NCBI RefSeq assembly: GCF_007827595.1
Contig: NZ_VISR01000004.1
Span: 62,001 to 126,000 of the forward strand
Source of the DNA: Streptomyces sp. BK340
GTDB taxonomy: Bacteria > Actinomycetota > Actinomycetes > Streptomycetales > Streptomycetaceae
Reading direction: 5' to 3'
DNA: 64,000 nt
The number at the start of each line of letters is the position of its first letter. Position 1 is the stretch's first letter. Of the stretch, positions 46,960 to 56,905 are shown piece by piece. A program made the position numbers and the translations under genes. Under the pieces are notes generated by a model. It was not told the origin of the DNA and searched no databases. It saw nothing but the letters and a program-made list of their open reading frames with translations.

Positions 46960-48117
46960 GTGCGCCGTACGGTGTTCAACGAGGATCACGAGGCGTTCCG
47001 GGAGACCATCCGCGCCTTCATCGAGGCCGAGGTCGTGCCCGTCTACGACGACTGGTTCGCCGCCGGCCAGGCCCCGCGCGACTTCTACTACAAGCTCGCC
47101 GAGCTGGGCGTCTTCGGTATCCGGGTCGACGAGGAGTTCGGCGGCGCGGGCATCGACTCGTACAAGTTCGAGGCCGTCATCTACGAGGAGACCGCCCGCG
47201 CGGGTATCTCCTTCGGCGGCTCCGGCGTGCACGTGCTGCTCGGTCTGCCCTACATCAAGCTGCTCGCCAGCGACGAGCAGAAGAAGCGCTACCTGCCCAA
47301 GTTCGTCTCCGGCGAGGAGATGTGGGCCATCGCGATGACCGAGCCGGGCACCGGCTCCGACCTCGCGGGCATGAAGACCACCGCCAAGCTCTCCGAGGAC
47401 GGCACCCACTACGTCCTCAACGGCGCCAAGACCTTCATCACCGGTGGCGTGCACGCCGACCGCATGATCGTCTGCGCCCGCACCGCCGCGCCCACCGCCG
47501 AGGACCGCCGTCACGGCATCTCCCTCTTCGTCGTGGACACCAAGGCCGAGGGCTACTCGGTCGGCCGCAAGCTCGACAAGCTGGGCCTGAAGACCTCCGA
47601 CACCGCCGAGCTGGCGTTCGTCGACGTCAAGGTCCCCGTCGAGGACCTCCTCGGCGAGGAGAACAAGGGCTTCTACTACCTCGGCCACAACCTCGCCTCC
47701 GAGCGCTGGGGCATCGCCTTCGGCGCCTACGCGCAGGCCAAGGCCGCCGTCCGGTTCGCCAAGCAGTACGTCCAGGACCGCGTCGTCTTCGGCCAGCCCG
47801 TCGCCGCCTTCCAGAACACCAAGTTCGAGCTGGCCGCCTGCCAGGCCGAGGTGGACGCCGCCGAGGCCGTCGCCGACCGCGCCACGGAGGCCCTGGACGC
47901 CGGTGAGCTGACCCCGGCCGAGGCCGCTTCCGCGAAGCTCTTCTGCACCGAGGTCGCCCACCGCGTCATCGACCGCTGCCTCCAGCTGCACGGCGGCTAC
48001 GGCTTCATGAACGAGTACCCGATCGCCCGCCTGTACGCGGACAACCGCGTCAACCGCATCTACGGCGGTACCAGCGAGATCATGAAGACGATCATCGCCA
48101 AGGACATGGGTCTGTAA
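46960..48117 (+). CDS. Acyl-CoA dehydrogenase, long-chain-like
   Basis: A 385-residue acyl-CoA dehydrogenase starting at GTG with GGAGGTGGCGG upstream. FAD-site motifs MTEPGTGSDLAGMKTTAK and NGAKTFITGG are present. In the C-terminal motif NRIYGGTSEIMKTIIAKDMG, Gly replaces the Glu of YEGTSE, as in long-chain and isovaleryl-type enzymes whose catalytic Glu lies on another helix. It is co-oriented with the thioesterase gene 35 bases downstream. A palindrome-like AAGCGCTTA near 46924 could be an operator but is weak. Confidence 0.92.
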   Translation: MRRTVFNEDHEAFRETIRAFIEAEVVPVYDDWFAAGQAPRDFYYKLAELGVFGIRVDEEFGGAGIDSYKFEAVIYEETARAGISFGGSGVHVLLGLPYIKLLASDEQKKRYLPKFVSGEEMWAIAMTEPGTGSDLAGMKTTAKLSEDGTHYVLNGAKTFITGGVHADRMIVCARTAAPTAEDRRHGISLFVVDTKAEGYSVGRKLDKLGLKTSDTAELAFVDVKVPVEDLLGEENKGFYYLGHNLASERWGIAFGAYAQAKAAVRFAKQYVQDRVVFGQPVAAFQNTKFELAACQAEVDAAEAVADRATEALDAGELTPAEAASAKLFCTEVAHRVIDRCLQLHGGYGFMNEYPIARLYADNRVNRIYGGTSEIMKTIIAKDMGL

Positions 48118-48152
48118 GGTCACCGCAATCACTGGCCGGTACAACTAACGCC

Positions 48153-49019
48153 ATGAGCCAGGCACTCCAGAACCTCCTCGAGCTGCTCGACATCGAGCAG
48201 CTCGAGGAGGACATCTTCCGCGGCCGGTCCCGCTCCGCCGTCGTCCCGCGCGTCTTCGGCGGGCAGGTCGCGGCGCAGGCGCTGGTCGCCGCCGGGCGGA
48301 CGGTCCCCGCCGACCGGCTCGCCCACTCCCTGCACGCGTACTTCCTGCGCCCGGGAGACCCCGGCGCGCCGATCGTCTACAGCGTCGACCGCATTCGCGA
48401 CGGCCGGTCGTTCACGACCCGCCGCGTGGTGGCCGTCCAGCACGGCAAGCCGATCTTCCACCTCTCGGCGTCCTTCCAGACGCACGAGGAGGGCCTCGAC
48501 CACCAGGCCCCCATGCCGCCCGCCCCGGACCCGGAGACCCTGCCCACCTCCCAGGAGCGGCTGCGCGGCTACGACCACCTGGACCCGGCGGTCGTGGAGA
48601 AGTTCATCGAGGCCCGCGAGGCCATCGACCTGCGCTACGTGGACGAGCCGCCGTACGGGAAGTTCGGCGAGCCGCGCGAGCCGCACAGCCAGGTGTGGTT
48701 CCGGGCCAACGGCAAGCTCGACGACGACCCCCTGCTCCATGTCGTCCTCGCCACCTACGTCTCCGACATGACCCTCCTGGACGCGGTGCTGCTCGCGCAC
48801 GGGCGCGGCGGCTGGGCCGTCGGGGACGTCGTCGGGGCGTCCCTGGACCACGCGATGTGGTTCCACCGGCCCTTCCGGGCCGACGAATGGCTGCTGTACG
48901 ACCAGGAATCGCCGTCCGCGCACGGCGGCCGCGGCCTCGGCCAGGCCCGCATCTACACCCAGGACGGACAGCTCGCCATCTCCGTCATCCAGGAGGGCGT
49001 GGTCCGCGTCCCGCGGTGA
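48153..49019 (+). CDS. tesB: Acyl-CoA thioesterase II
   Basis: A 288-residue double hot-dog thioesterase. Motifs: FGGQVAAQALVAAGRTVPAD in the first hot dog, and catalytic residues in YVSDMTLLDAVL (Asp), SLDHAMWFHRPFRADEWLL (Thr-type position altered) and the C-terminal VIQEGVVR (Gln). It hydrolyses medium- to long-chain acyl-CoA to fatty acid and CoA in the cytoplasm. It follows the acyl-CoA dehydrogenase and probably forms an operon with it. Confidence 0.94.
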   Translation: MSQALQNLLELLDIEQLEEDIFRGRSRSAVVPRVFGGQVAAQALVAAGRTVPADRLAHSLHAYFLRPGDPGAPIVYSVDRIRDGRSFTTRRVVAVQHGKPIFHLSASFQTHEEGLDHQAPMPPAPDPETLPTSQERLRGYDHLDPAVVEKFIEAREAIDLRYVDEPPYGKFGEPREPHSQVWFRANGKLDDDPLLHVVLATYVSDMTLLDAVLLAHGRGGWAVGDVVGASLDHAMWFHRPFRADEWLLYDQESPSAHGGRGLGQARIYTQDGQLAISVIQEGVVRVPR

Positions 49020-49447
49020 CCCGAACGCAGCTGTTTAAGGCTGAACGCATGTGGCACGCAGCGGAGTTGAGGATCCGGACGCGGACCGCGTGCCCGGCCG
49101 GGGGACGGGTGCGTCCGGGGTCCCTCCCGGGGCCCGGGAAACAGATGGTCGCTCGAAGTGACGAGTGGTGCATGGGGTACTAGGCTTTTTGGGTGAAAGC
49201 CGCAGCGCACGGCTTGCCCGGTCGACGAGGCCCCGCACCCGACGGGCCTCAGCCGCGGAGCCCGATGGTGCGACCACGCACCGGTGGCAGCAGGTGTCGA
49301 CATCGTTGGCATACACCGTGCCGCTCAACACGCTGCGGCGACATCTGAAGACCGCGCCGCATCTTCCCCCTGGTCGCGGCGTCGGCCATCACCTCGCGCC
49401 CCCTCTCCGGGAGCCGCGGGAGACGATGGAGATGGAAGGTATATCCC
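49020..49447. other. Intergenic region upstream of the Gly-rich secreted protein
   Basis: 428 bases with no supported gene. The stretch near 49170-49200 (GTACTAGGCTTTTTGG) is AT-richer and could be a promoter. The rest would be an unusually long leader for the gene at 49448; no known riboswitch was recognised. Confidence 0.4.
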
Positions 49448-49804
49448 ATGCGATCACAGCGCACGAGGCGTCTTGTCGCGATGTCCGCAGCCGGGGTGCT
49501 GCTGGCCGGCGGAGCCGCCATCGGCACGGCGGGCACAGCCTTCGCGGGCTCGTCCCACGACGACCACGGTTCCTACAGCAGCAACTGTGACGATCACGGC
49601 TGGTGGGGCGACGACGACGGCGGCTACGGCGGAGACCACGGCGGCTACGACAACGGCGGTGACCACGGCGGCTACGGCGGTGACAACGGCGGCTACGGCG
49701 GCGGTGACCACGGTGGCAACGGTGGCGGTGACCACGGTGGCAACGGTGGCGGTGACCACGGCGGTGGCGGAGGCTACGGCGGCGGCGGGGGAGGAGGCTA
49801 CTGA
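49448..49804 (+). CDS. Secreted Gly/His/Asp-rich repeat protein
   Basis: A 118-residue protein with ATG start and GGAAGG upstream. The first 33 residues form a Sec signal peptide (LVAMSAAGVLLAGGAAIGTA... AFAG). The mature chain begins SSHDDHGSYSSNCDDHGWWG and then consists of GGDHGGYGGDNGGYGG-type repeats ending in poly-Gly/Tyr. One Cys is present. At the DNA level a 24-bp unit is tandemly repeated (49703-49750). The His/Asp content suggests metal binding or a wall-associated structural role, both inferred. A strong terminator follows. Confidence 0.8.
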   Translation: MRSQRTRRLVAMSAAGVLLAGGAAIGTAGTAFAGSSHDDHGSYSSNCDDHGWWGDDDGGYGGDHGGYDNGGDHGGYGGDNGGYGGGDHGGNGGGDHGGNGGGDHGGGGGYGGGGGGGY

Positions 49805-49821
49805 TCCGACGAGCTGAGAGT

Positions 49822-49853
49822 GAGGTGCGGCCCTGCCGACAGGGCCGCACCTC
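49822..49853. terminator. 14-bp perfect stem terminator
   Basis: GAGGTGCGGCCCTG at 49822-49835 pairs perfectly with 49840-49853 around CCGA. It lies between the Gly-rich gene and the convergent gene ending at 49878. Confidence 0.85.
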
Positions 49854-49877
49854 GTGTGCGGGGGCGCCGGCGGCGCC

Positions 49878-50675
49878 TTATGCCAGGCCGGCCTCCGCCA
49901 GCAGATACGCCGTCATCGGGTCGTAGTGGCGCGGGCTCACCACATGGTCGTCGAGCGGCACCGCCACCTGGACGGTGCCCTCTGACTCGGCGAGGAACAG
50001 CGCGGGGTCGTTGCAGTCGGCGTACCCCACGGAGTCGACGCCGTGCTGTCCGGCGTACCCGGCCCAGCCGTGGTCGGCGACCACCAGGTCCGGCAGCGGA
50101 CGCCCCGCGCGCTCAAGTCCGGTCAGGACGGCCCGCATCGGCTCACCGGAGTGGGTGTGCCACAGCGTCGCGCCGTGCTCCAGGACGGCCACGTCCGCGA
50201 ACTGCATGACGTACCCCTCGTCCGTCTGCAGCCCGTCCGGGATGACCACGATCTCGCAGCCGGCGGCACGCAGCGCGGCGGCCGTGGCCCGGTGCACGTC
50301 CAGCAGACCGCCCGGGTGGCCGGTCGCGAACAGCACCCGCTGCTGCCCGTCGGCCGCCTTGCGCAGCCGGAGCGCGAGGCGCTCCAGCGCGTCCAGGGTC
50401 AGCTCGGGGTCGATGGTGTCCTGCCCGTACCGGTATTCGGGATCGTCGTTGACACCCACCCGTTCGGCCATGACCGCGAGCACGTCCTGCTCGTCCGACC
50501 ACCGCTCGCCCAGCTCCAGACCGAACCAGTAGTGGCGGTCGCCGTTGGCCAGCTTGCGGTAGTGGGAGAGGTTGTTCTCGCGGGGTGTGGCGACGTCCCC
50601 CGCGATACGGGTCCTCACCAGGTGGTCGACGAGCTGGGCGCGGCTGGGTGTCCCGGATATCGGCATGCCTCCCAT
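49878..50675 (-). CDS. Conserved actinobacterial protein, phosphatase-annotated family
   Basis: A 265-residue soluble protein conserved in actinobacteria, where it is usually labelled phosphatase. Visible features: ENNLSHYRKLANGDRHYWFG, an Asp-rich DDPEYRYGQDTIDP, FATGHPGGLLDVHRATAAAL, VVADHGWAGYAGQHGVDSVG. The conserved His/Asp residues fit a hydrolase, but I cannot identify the catalytic motif of a known phosphatase. ATG at 50675 or nine bases later. It lies next to a PucR-type regulator gene on the same strand, about 58 bases apart. Confidence 0.75.
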   Translation of the reverse strand: MGGMPISGTPSRAQLVDHLVRTRIAGDVATPRENNLSHYRKLANGDRHYWFGLELGERWSDEQDVLAVMAERVGVNDDPEYRYGQDTIDPELTLDALERLALRLRKAADGQQRVLFATGHPGGLLDVHRATAAALRAAGCEIVVIPDGLQTDEGYVMQFADVAVLEHGATLWHTHSGEPMRAVLTGLERAGRPLPDLVVADHGWAGYAGQHGVDSVGYADCNDPALFLAESEGTVQVAVPLDDHVVSPRHYDPMTAYLLAEAGLA

Positions 50676-50733
50676 TGTGAGGGCAGCGGACGGGGCACGT
50701 CCTCGGCATGCCGCACCCTGGGACGTGGCTCAC

Positions 50734-52506
50734 TCACCCCTGGCGCAGCGCGAACCACAGCTCCATCCGTACGTCCGGGTCGTCCAGGTCCGCCTCCAGC
50801 AGGGCCGCGCACCGGGAGATCCGCTGCCGCACGGTGTTGCGGTGCACGTCCAGCGCCACCGCCGTGCGGTCCCAACTGCCGTGCAGGGACAGCCACGAGC
50901 GCAGGGTCTCGGCGAGCGCGGGCTGTGCGGCGAGCGGGGCGAGCAGCGCCCGGGCGTGGGCCTCGGCGTCCGCCCGGGGCACCAGGTCCTCCAGGCCCGG
51001 CCGGGCGCCGTGCCGGACCAGCGGGCTGCGGGTGGCGCGGGCGCGGGCCAGGGCGCGGGCCGCCTGGGTGTCGGCGGCCGGCCACTCCCGCGGGCCGACG
51101 GCCGCGCTGACCCCGAGGGTCCAGCCGGGCTGCGGGACCGGCTCGCGCTCGGCGGGCACCAGCACCCGTACGACGTCCCGCGCGAGGTCGACCAGCGGCG
51201 ACCCCAGCGCGGCGCCCAGCGCGGAGGCGGCCACGGCATCCGGCGCCTGGGCCTCCGGCCGGGCGTGCACGACGACCCACCGCCCTTCTCCCACGAGCGG
51301 CGCCACCTCCTCCGGCGCCGAACCGAGCAACAGCCGTACGAGCGCGGAGGACCGGGCGGCACCGGCACCGCTGTGGTGCTCGCCGGTGAGCAGGGAGAGC
51401 AGCACGGAGGCTACGGAGGCGATGGTGTGGTCCCCGGGTTCCCGGCGCGAACCGGCCACACCGAGCACGAACCCCTCCCCGGCGCCGAGCGCGTAGGCGG
51501 CGAGGTGGAGGTCGCCGTGGGTGTCGGTGGCGGAGGTGGGGACCGGGCGGGTGGCGCCGGCCGTGGCCGGCCGGGCCGTTGCCGGGTCGGTGGCCGACGG
51601 CGAGGCGGTGACGCGGTCGAAGGGGTGCCGGCCCGCCGGCGGGCGGGAGCCCATGGGTGCCTCGGCATCCGCCCCGCCGCTCGTACGGCGGCCGGCCTGC
51701 CTGCCGGCGCCGCCGCCCGCCGGGCCGGCCGTGCCTTCGGCGGCGGGGCCACCGGTGCCGGTGCCCGCCGGACCCGCGGCCGCCCCGGGGGGCTGTACCG
51801 GCTCGCGGGTACTCGGCGGGCGCACCACCCCGGCCAGTGCCGCCAGCGCCTCGCGGGCGCCCTGCGCCGGCTCCCGGCCCGCCGCCGCGATCTCGGTGCC
51901 GTCGGGGCCGTAGAGGATCGCGTGGCCGTGCAGGCGGCCGGCCAGCTGGCGCAGGACCGAGGGCACCGGATCGGGGCGGGAGGCGGCGGCCGCGAGGCTC
52001 TGCTGGGCCTCGGTGACCCGGCGCAGCTCGGCGAGGCGGGCCTGTGCCATCAGCTGCCAGACCGCGCGGGCCACACCCGAGAAGGTCGTCTGCGGCGGGA
52101 CCTCCAGGAGCGGCAGGCCGTAGGCGTCACAGGCGGCGACCAGGGCGCGCGGGACCGTGTCGTGCACGGGCGCCAGACCGAAGCCGAGGGCCGCCCCGCC
52201 CGCGGCCACGATCCGCGAGACGTAGCCGTCGAAGTAGTCCGCCAGGTTCTGGGCTTCGCCCGAGGAGGGGGGACCCTCGGCCGGTGCCGCCGCCTCCGGG
52301 ACGTGCACCCCGGCCGTGAGCAGCAGCTCGCCGCCGAGCAGATAGGGGTACGGGTCGGCCATCTCCGAGGTGTGCGCCCAGTGGATCACGGTGTCCCGGT
52401 CCGAGGGCCCCGCGATCTGGCGCAGCGCGAGATCCTCGCGGGCCAGCAGGGCCGAGAGCGGTACCGGTGGGGTCGGTGGGACGGCTGGGGTGATCGACTC
52501 CGGCAT
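50734..52506 (-). CDS. PucR-type transcriptional regulator with long low-complexity insert
   Basis: A 590-residue regulator. The N-terminal PucR domain (LSALLAREDLALRQIAGPSD... MADPYPYLLGGELLLT) senses a metabolite; the C-terminal CdaR/PucR helix-turn-helix is SWDRTAVALDVHRNTVRQRI. Between them, residues about 215-335 are a Gly/Ala/Pro/Thr-rich stretch without structure, unusual for the family. It is divergent from the symporter - ureohydrolase - ThDP enzyme operon and probably controls it. The ATG at 52506 has GGAGGG ten bases upstream; an ATG nine bases earlier has too little spacing. Confidence 0.88.
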   Translation of the reverse strand: MPESITPAVPPTPPVPLSALLAREDLALRQIAGPSDRDTVIHWAHTSEMADPYPYLLGGELLLTAGVHVPEAAAPAEGPPSSGEAQNLADYFDGYVSRIVAAGGAALGFGLAPVHDTVPRALVAACDAYGLPLLEVPPQTTFSGVARAVWQLMAQARLAELRRVTEAQQSLAAAASRPDPVPSVLRQLAGRLHGHAILYGPDGTEIAAAGREPAQGAREALAALAGVVRPPSTREPVQPPGAAAGPAGTGTGGPAAEGTAGPAGGGAGRQAGRRTSGGADAEAPMGSRPPAGRHPFDRVTASPSATDPATARPATAGATRPVPTSATDTHGDLHLAAYALGAGEGFVLGVAGSRREPGDHTIASVASVLLSLLTGEHHSGAGAARSSALVRLLLGSAPEEVAPLVGEGRWVVVHARPEAQAPDAVAASALGAALGSPLVDLARDVVRVLVPAEREPVPQPGWTLGVSAAVGPREWPAADTQAARALARARATRSPLVRHGARPGLEDLVPRADAEAHARALLAPLAAQPALAETLRSWLSLHGSWDRTAVALDVHRNTVRQRISRCAALLEADLDDPDVRMELWFALRQG

Positions 52507-52701
52507 GGTGTGCATTCCCTCCACCCCACCCCGTTCGTATGGATGAAACGTACACTTCGCAGTCTCTTTCCGGCCACCTAGTGTCAAGTCAGCACGGCAG
52601 CCGCGGGTACGGGCGGATGTCCCCGCGATCCGCTGCCTGCACCTCCACCCCCCATGTATCTGCACGACACGCCACCGACAGTGCGCGAAGGAGGGCCCCA
52701 C

Positions 52702-54162
52702 ATGGCCGTTGACTACACAGTGATCGTTCTCTACTTGGCCGGCATGCTGGCCATGGGCTGGTGGGGCATGCGCCGCGCCAAGTCCAAGAGCGAGTTCCTG
52801 GTGGCCGGGCGCCGCCTCGGGCCCGCCATGTACTCCGGCACCATGGCCGCGATCGTCCTCGGCGGCGCGTCCACCATCGGCGGCGTCGGCCTCGGCTACC
52901 AGTACGGCCTCTCCGGCGCCTGGATGGTCTTCACCATCGGCCTCGGCCTGCTGGCCCTGTCGGTCTTCTTCTCCGCCCGCATCGCCCGCCTGAAGGTCTA
53001 CACCGTCTCCGAGATGCTGGACCTGCGCTACGGCGGCCGCGCCGGTGTCATCTCCGGCGTGGTCATGTGGGCGTACACCCTGATGCTCGCCGTCACCTCG
53101 ACCATCGCCTACGCCACCATCTTCGACGTGCTCTTCGACATGAACCGCACGGTCGCGATCGTTCTCGGCGGCTCGATCGTCGTCGCGTACTCGACGCTCG
53201 GCGGCATGTGGTCCATCACGCTGACCGACATGGTGCAGTTCGTCGTCAAGACCGTCGGTGTGCTGCTCCTGCTCCTGCCCATCGCGGTGGTCAAGGCCGG
53301 CGGCTTCTCCGAGATGAAGGCCAAGCTGCCCACGTCGTACTTCGACCCGCTGGGCATCGGCGGCGAGACGATCTTCACGTACGTGCTGATCTACACCTTC
53401 GGCATGCTGATCGGCCAGGACATCTGGCAGCGCGTGTTCACCGCCCGCGGCGACAGGACCGCGAAGTGGGGCGGCACGGTGGCCGGGACCTACTGTCTGG
53501 CCTACGCCCTCGCCGGCGCCGTCATCGGTACGGCCGCCAAGGTCCTCTACCCCAAGCTCGGCAGCCCCGACGACGCCTTCGCGACCATCGTCAAGGACGA
53601 GCTGCCCGTGGGCGTGCGCGGCCTGGTGCTGGCCGCCGCCCTCGCCGCCGTGATGTCCACGTCCTCCGGCGCCCTGATCGCCTGCGCCACGGTCGCCAAC
53701 AACGACATCTGGTCCCGGCTGCGCGGCGCGGTGCGCCCTGACGGCGAAGCGCACGACGAGGTCAAGGGCAACCGCGTCTTCATCCTGGTCATGGGTGTCG
53801 CGGTGATCGGCACCGCGATCGCGCTCAACAACGTCGTCGAGGCCCTGACGGTCGCCTACAACCTCCTGGTCGGCGGACTGCTCGTCCCGATCCTCGGCGG
53901 CCTGCTGTGGAAGCGCGGCACCGTGCAGGGGGCGCTGGCCTCCGTGACCGTCGGCGGCCTCGCCGTGATCGGCCTGATGGCGGGCTACGGCATCCTCGCC
54001 AACGAGCCCGTCTACTACGGCCTGCTCGCCTCCCTCGCCGCCTACGTCGCCGTCTCCCTGGTGACCAGGCCCACCGACGAGGCCGTCCTGACCACCTGGC
54101 GCGAGCGCCTGGCCGGACGATCTGCCGAACTCGCGTCCGAACCGGTCCCGGCTCACCAGTAG
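52702..54162 (+). CDS. Sodium:solute symporter
   Basis: A 486-residue SSS-family transporter with about 13 transmembrane helices. GAAGGAGGG precedes the ATG. Family phrases: [20 protein letters not shown] and [20 protein letters not shown] in helices 2-3, [20 protein letters not shown] with the Na+-site Ser/Thr pair. It should import a small organic solute with sodium. Gene order puts it 57 bases before a ureohydrolase, so agmatine or guanidinobutyrate is a reasonable guess for the substrate. Confidence 0.92.
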   Translation: MAVDYTVIVLYLAGMLAMGWWGMRRAKSKSEFLVAGRRLGPAMYSGTMAAIVLGGASTIGGVGLGYQYGLSGAWMVFTIGLGLLALSVFFSARIARLKVYTVSEMLDLRYGGRAGVISGVVMWAYTLMLAVTSTIAYATIFDVLFDMNRTVAIVLGGSIVVAYSTLGGMWSITLTDMVQFVVKTVGVLLLLLPIAVVKAGGFSEMKAKLPTSYFDPLGIGGETIFTYVLIYTFGMLIGQDIWQRVFTARGDRTAKWGGTVAGTYCLAYALAGAVIGTAAKVLYPKLGSPDDAFATIVKDELPVGVRGLVLAAALAAVMSTSSGALIACATVANNDIWSRLRGAVRPDGEAHDEVKGNRVFILVMGVAVIGTAIALNNVVEALTVAYNLLVGGLLVPILGGLLWKRGTVQGALASVTVGGLAVIGLMAGYGILANEPVYYGLLASLAAYVAVSLVTRPTDEAVLTTWRERLAGRSAELASEPVPAHQ

Positions 54163-54218
54163 AGTCATATGGAAAGCAGTACATGCGCGACAAAGCGCAA
54201 GAAGGAAGGCATTTCACT

Positions 54219-55190
54219 ATGAGCAGCAACGAGACGCCCCGCGGCCCCGTCGACTCCTCCCGCATCCCGCGGTACGCCGGACCCGCGACCTTCGCCCGGC
54301 TGCCCCGCCTCGACGAGGTCGGCACCGCCGACGTCGCCGTCGTGGGCGTGCCGTTCGACTCCGGCGTCTCGTACCGGCCGGGCGCCCGCTTCGGCGGCAA
54401 CGCCATCCGCGAGGCGTCCCGGCTGCTGCGCCCGTACAACCCGGCGCAGGACGCCTCCCCCTTCGCTCTCGCCCAGGTCGCGGACGGCGGCGACATCGCC
54501 GTCAACCCGTTCAACATCAATGAGGCCGTCGACACCATCGAGGCCGCGGCCGACGAGCTGCTCGGCACCGGCGCCCGCCTGATGACCCTGGGCGGCGACC
54601 ACACCATCGCCCTGCCGCTGCTCCGCTCGGTCGCGAAGAAGCACGGCCCGGTGGCCCTGCTCCACTTCGACGCGCACCTGGACACCTGGGACACCTACTT
54701 CGGCGCCGAGTACACCCACGGCACCCCGTTCCGCCGCGCGGTGGAGGAGGGCATCCTCGACACCGAGGCGCTCTCCCACGTCGGCACCCGCGGCCCGCTG
54801 TACGGCAAGCAGGACCTGACCGACGACGAGAAGATGGGCTTCGGCATCGTCACCTCCGCGGACATCTACCGCCGCGGCGCCGACGAGGTCGCCGACCAGC
54901 TGCGCCAGCGCATCGGCGACCGCCCGCTGTACATCTCCATCGACATCGACTGCCTGGACCCGGCCCACGCGCCCGGCACCGGCACCCCGGAGGCGGGCGG
55001 CATGACCTCCCGCGAGCTGCTGGAGATCCTGCGCGGGCTGGCGTCGTGCAACCTGGTCTCGGCGGACGTCGTCGAGGTGGCCCCCGCGTACGACCACGCG
55101 GAGATCACGTCGGTGGCGGCCTCCCACACGGCGTACGAACTGACCACCATCATGAGCCGCCAGATCGCGGCGGCGCGGAAGGACGCGTAA
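54219..55190 (+). CDS. speB: Agmatinase/guanidinobutyrase-type ureohydrolase
   Basis: A 323-residue arginase-superfamily enzyme with the binuclear Mn2+ motifs [19 protein letters not shown] and [19 protein letters not shown]. It removes urea from a guanidino compound, agmatine giving putrescine or 4-guanidinobutyrate giving GABA; sequence alone does not decide. GAAGGAAGG precedes the ATG. The following ThDP enzyme starts six bases after its stop, so they are one operon. Confidence 0.9.
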   Translation: MSSNETPRGPVDSSRIPRYAGPATFARLPRLDEVGTADVAVVGVPFDSGVSYRPGARFGGNAIREASRLLRPYNPAQDASPFALAQVADGGDIAVNPFNINEAVDTIEAAADELLGTGARLMTLGGDHTIALPLLRSVAKKHGPVALLHFDAHLDTWDTYFGAEYTHGTPFRRAVEEGILDTEALSHVGTRGPLYGKQDLTDDEKMGFGIVTSADIYRRGADEVADQLRQRIGDRPLYISIDIDCLDPAHAPGTGTPEAGGMTSRELLEILRGLASCNLVSADVVEVAPAYDHAEITSVAASHTAYELTTIMSRQIAAARKDA

Positions 55191-55195
55191 GCGCA

Positions 55196-56881
55196 GTGAC
55201 TCACGACCACGACCTGGTACTCCGCCCGACGGCGGCACAGATCTCGACCGCTCTGAACCCGCCCCCCGGGCGCAACGGCGGAGACCTGGTCGTGGAGACG
55301 CTGGCCGGGCTCGGCGCGACGACGGTCTTCGGGCTGCCCGGCCAGCACGCGCTGGGCATGTTCGACGCCCTGCGCCGCTCGTCCCTGCGGTATGTGGGCC
55401 TGCGGGTGGAGAACAACGCGGGCTTCGCGGCGGACGCGTACGGCCGCGTCACCGGCGAGGCGGCCCCGCTGCTGCTCTCGACCGGCCCGGGCGCGCTGAC
55501 CTCACTGGCCGCGCTGCAGGAGGCCGCCGCCGCCTCCGCCCCCGTCCTGGCGATCAGCAGCCAGATCCCGACGCCGGGCCTGGGCGGCGGCCGCCACGGC
55601 TACCTGCACGAACTCCCGGACCAGGCGGCCTCGTTCCGGGGTGTGGTGAAGTCGGTCCACACGGTGCGCACCCAGTCCCAGATCCCCTCGGCCATCGCGG
55701 CGGCCTGGCAGTCGGCGCTGACCGCCCCGCACGGGCCGGTGTGGGTGGAGATCCCGCAGGACGTGCTGCTCGCCGAGACCGCCCTGCCGGTGGTGACGGC
55801 GATGGACGCGACTCCGGAGGACCTGGTCCCGCGCCCCGAACTGACGGCGGTGGCCGCGGACCTGCTGTCCCGCGCCGCGCGCCCGGCGATCATCGCGGGC
55901 GGCGGAGTCGTGCGCTCGGACGCCTCGGGGAAGCTGAAGGCGCTGGCGGAGAAGCTGGACGCCCCCGTGGTCACCACCTTCGGCGGCAAGGGCGCCTTCC
56001 CCTGGAACCACCCCCTCTCCCTCCAGTCCTGGCTGGAGGACCGCCACACGACGGACTTCCTGGAGGACGCGGACGTCCTGCTGGTGGTCGGTTCGGGCCT
56101 CGGCGAACTCTCCTCGAACTACCACACGTTCAAGCCCCGGGGCCGGGTCGTCCAGATCGAGGCGGACCTCGGCAAGCTGGAGTCCAACCATCCGGCCCTC
56201 GGCATCCACGCGGACGCCCGGCTGGCCCTCCAGGCCCTGCTGGAGACGGTGGAGGAGCGCACGGACGCGTCGGCGCCGGAGCGCGTACGTGAGGTGCTCT
56301 CCCGGGTCGCTTCCCGCATCGCCGCCCAGGAACTGACCCTGGAACAGGACGTGTTGGCCTCGGTCCGGCGCGCCCTCCCCGCCGGCTCCCCGTCCTTCTG
56401 GGACATGACGATCCTGGCCTACTGGGCATGGTCCGCCTTCGACGCGCAGGGCCCGAACACCATGCACTCCGCACAGGGCGCCGGCGGCCTCGGCTACGGC
56501 TTCCCGGCGGCGCTCGGCGCGGCCGCCGCGGACCCCGGCCGGCCGGTCCTGGCGGTCTCGGGCGACGGCGGAGCCCTGTACTCGATCGCCGAGCTGGCCA
56601 CGGCGAGGCAGTACGACCTCCCCGTGACCTGGCTGATCGTCGACGACGGTGGCTACGGCATCCTCCGCGAGTACATGACCGACGCCTTCGGTGAGGCGAC
56701 GGCCACGGAACTGACCCGCCCCGACTACGTCGCCCTCGCCGAGTCCTTCGGAGTCCCCGGGGTCCGCACGACGCCGGAGAGCCTGGAGGAGGACCTGACG
56801 AAGGCACTCGCGTCCCCCGGTCCCTCGGTCGTCGTGCTCCCCGCCGTACTGCGGATGTTCGCGCCTACGCACCTGGGCTAG
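55196..56881 (+). CDS. Thiamine-diphosphate-dependent enzyme (acetolactate synthase-like)
   Basis: A 561-residue ThDP enzyme. N-terminal pyrimidine-binding domain with the conserved Glu in YVGLRVENNAGFAADAYG and STGPGALTSL; central domain with PAIIAGGGVVRSDASG; C-terminal pyrophosphate domain with SGDGGALYSIAELATARQYD followed by the DDGGYG end of the ThDP motif. Such enzymes decarboxylate or condense 2-oxo acids. Operon partners (guanidino-hydrolase, symporter, PucR regulator) suggest arginine-derived 2-oxo acid or guanidino catabolism, by inference. GTG start with GGAAGG upstream. Confidence 0.88.
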   Translation: MTHDHDLVLRPTAAQISTALNPPPGRNGGDLVVETLAGLGATTVFGLPGQHALGMFDALRRSSLRYVGLRVENNAGFAADAYGRVTGEAAPLLLSTGPGALTSLAALQEAAAASAPVLAISSQIPTPGLGGGRHGYLHELPDQAASFRGVVKSVHTVRTQSQIPSAIAAAWQSALTAPHGPVWVEIPQDVLLAETALPVVTAMDATPEDLVPRPELTAVAADLLSRAARPAIIAGGGVVRSDASGKLKALAEKLDAPVVTTFGGKGAFPWNHPLSLQSWLEDRHTTDFLEDADVLLVVGSGLGELSSNYHTFKPRGRVVQIEADLGKLESNHPALGIHADARLALQALLETVEERTDASAPERVREVLSRVASRIAAQELTLEQDVLASVRRALPAGSPSFWDMTILAYWAWSAFDAQGPNTMHSAQGAGGLGYGFPAALGAAAADPGRPVLAVSGDGGALYSIAELATARQYDLPVTWLIVDDGGYGILREYMTDAFGEATATELTRPDYVALAESFGVPGVRTTPESLEEDLTKALASPGPSVVVLPAVLRMFAPTHLG

Positions 56882-56905
56882 GGCGCCTGCGGCCCGGAGG
56901 GCGTC

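Noticed and set aside
49020..49447. Riboswitch upstream of the Gly-rich protein
   Set aside because: The leader is long, but I could not match the conserved core of any known class.
52654..54168. Very long minus-strand frame opposite the symporter gene
   Set aside because: It is the mirror of a strongly coding plus-strand gene; the composition is His/Gly/Asp-rich noise typical of antisense frames in GC-rich DNA.
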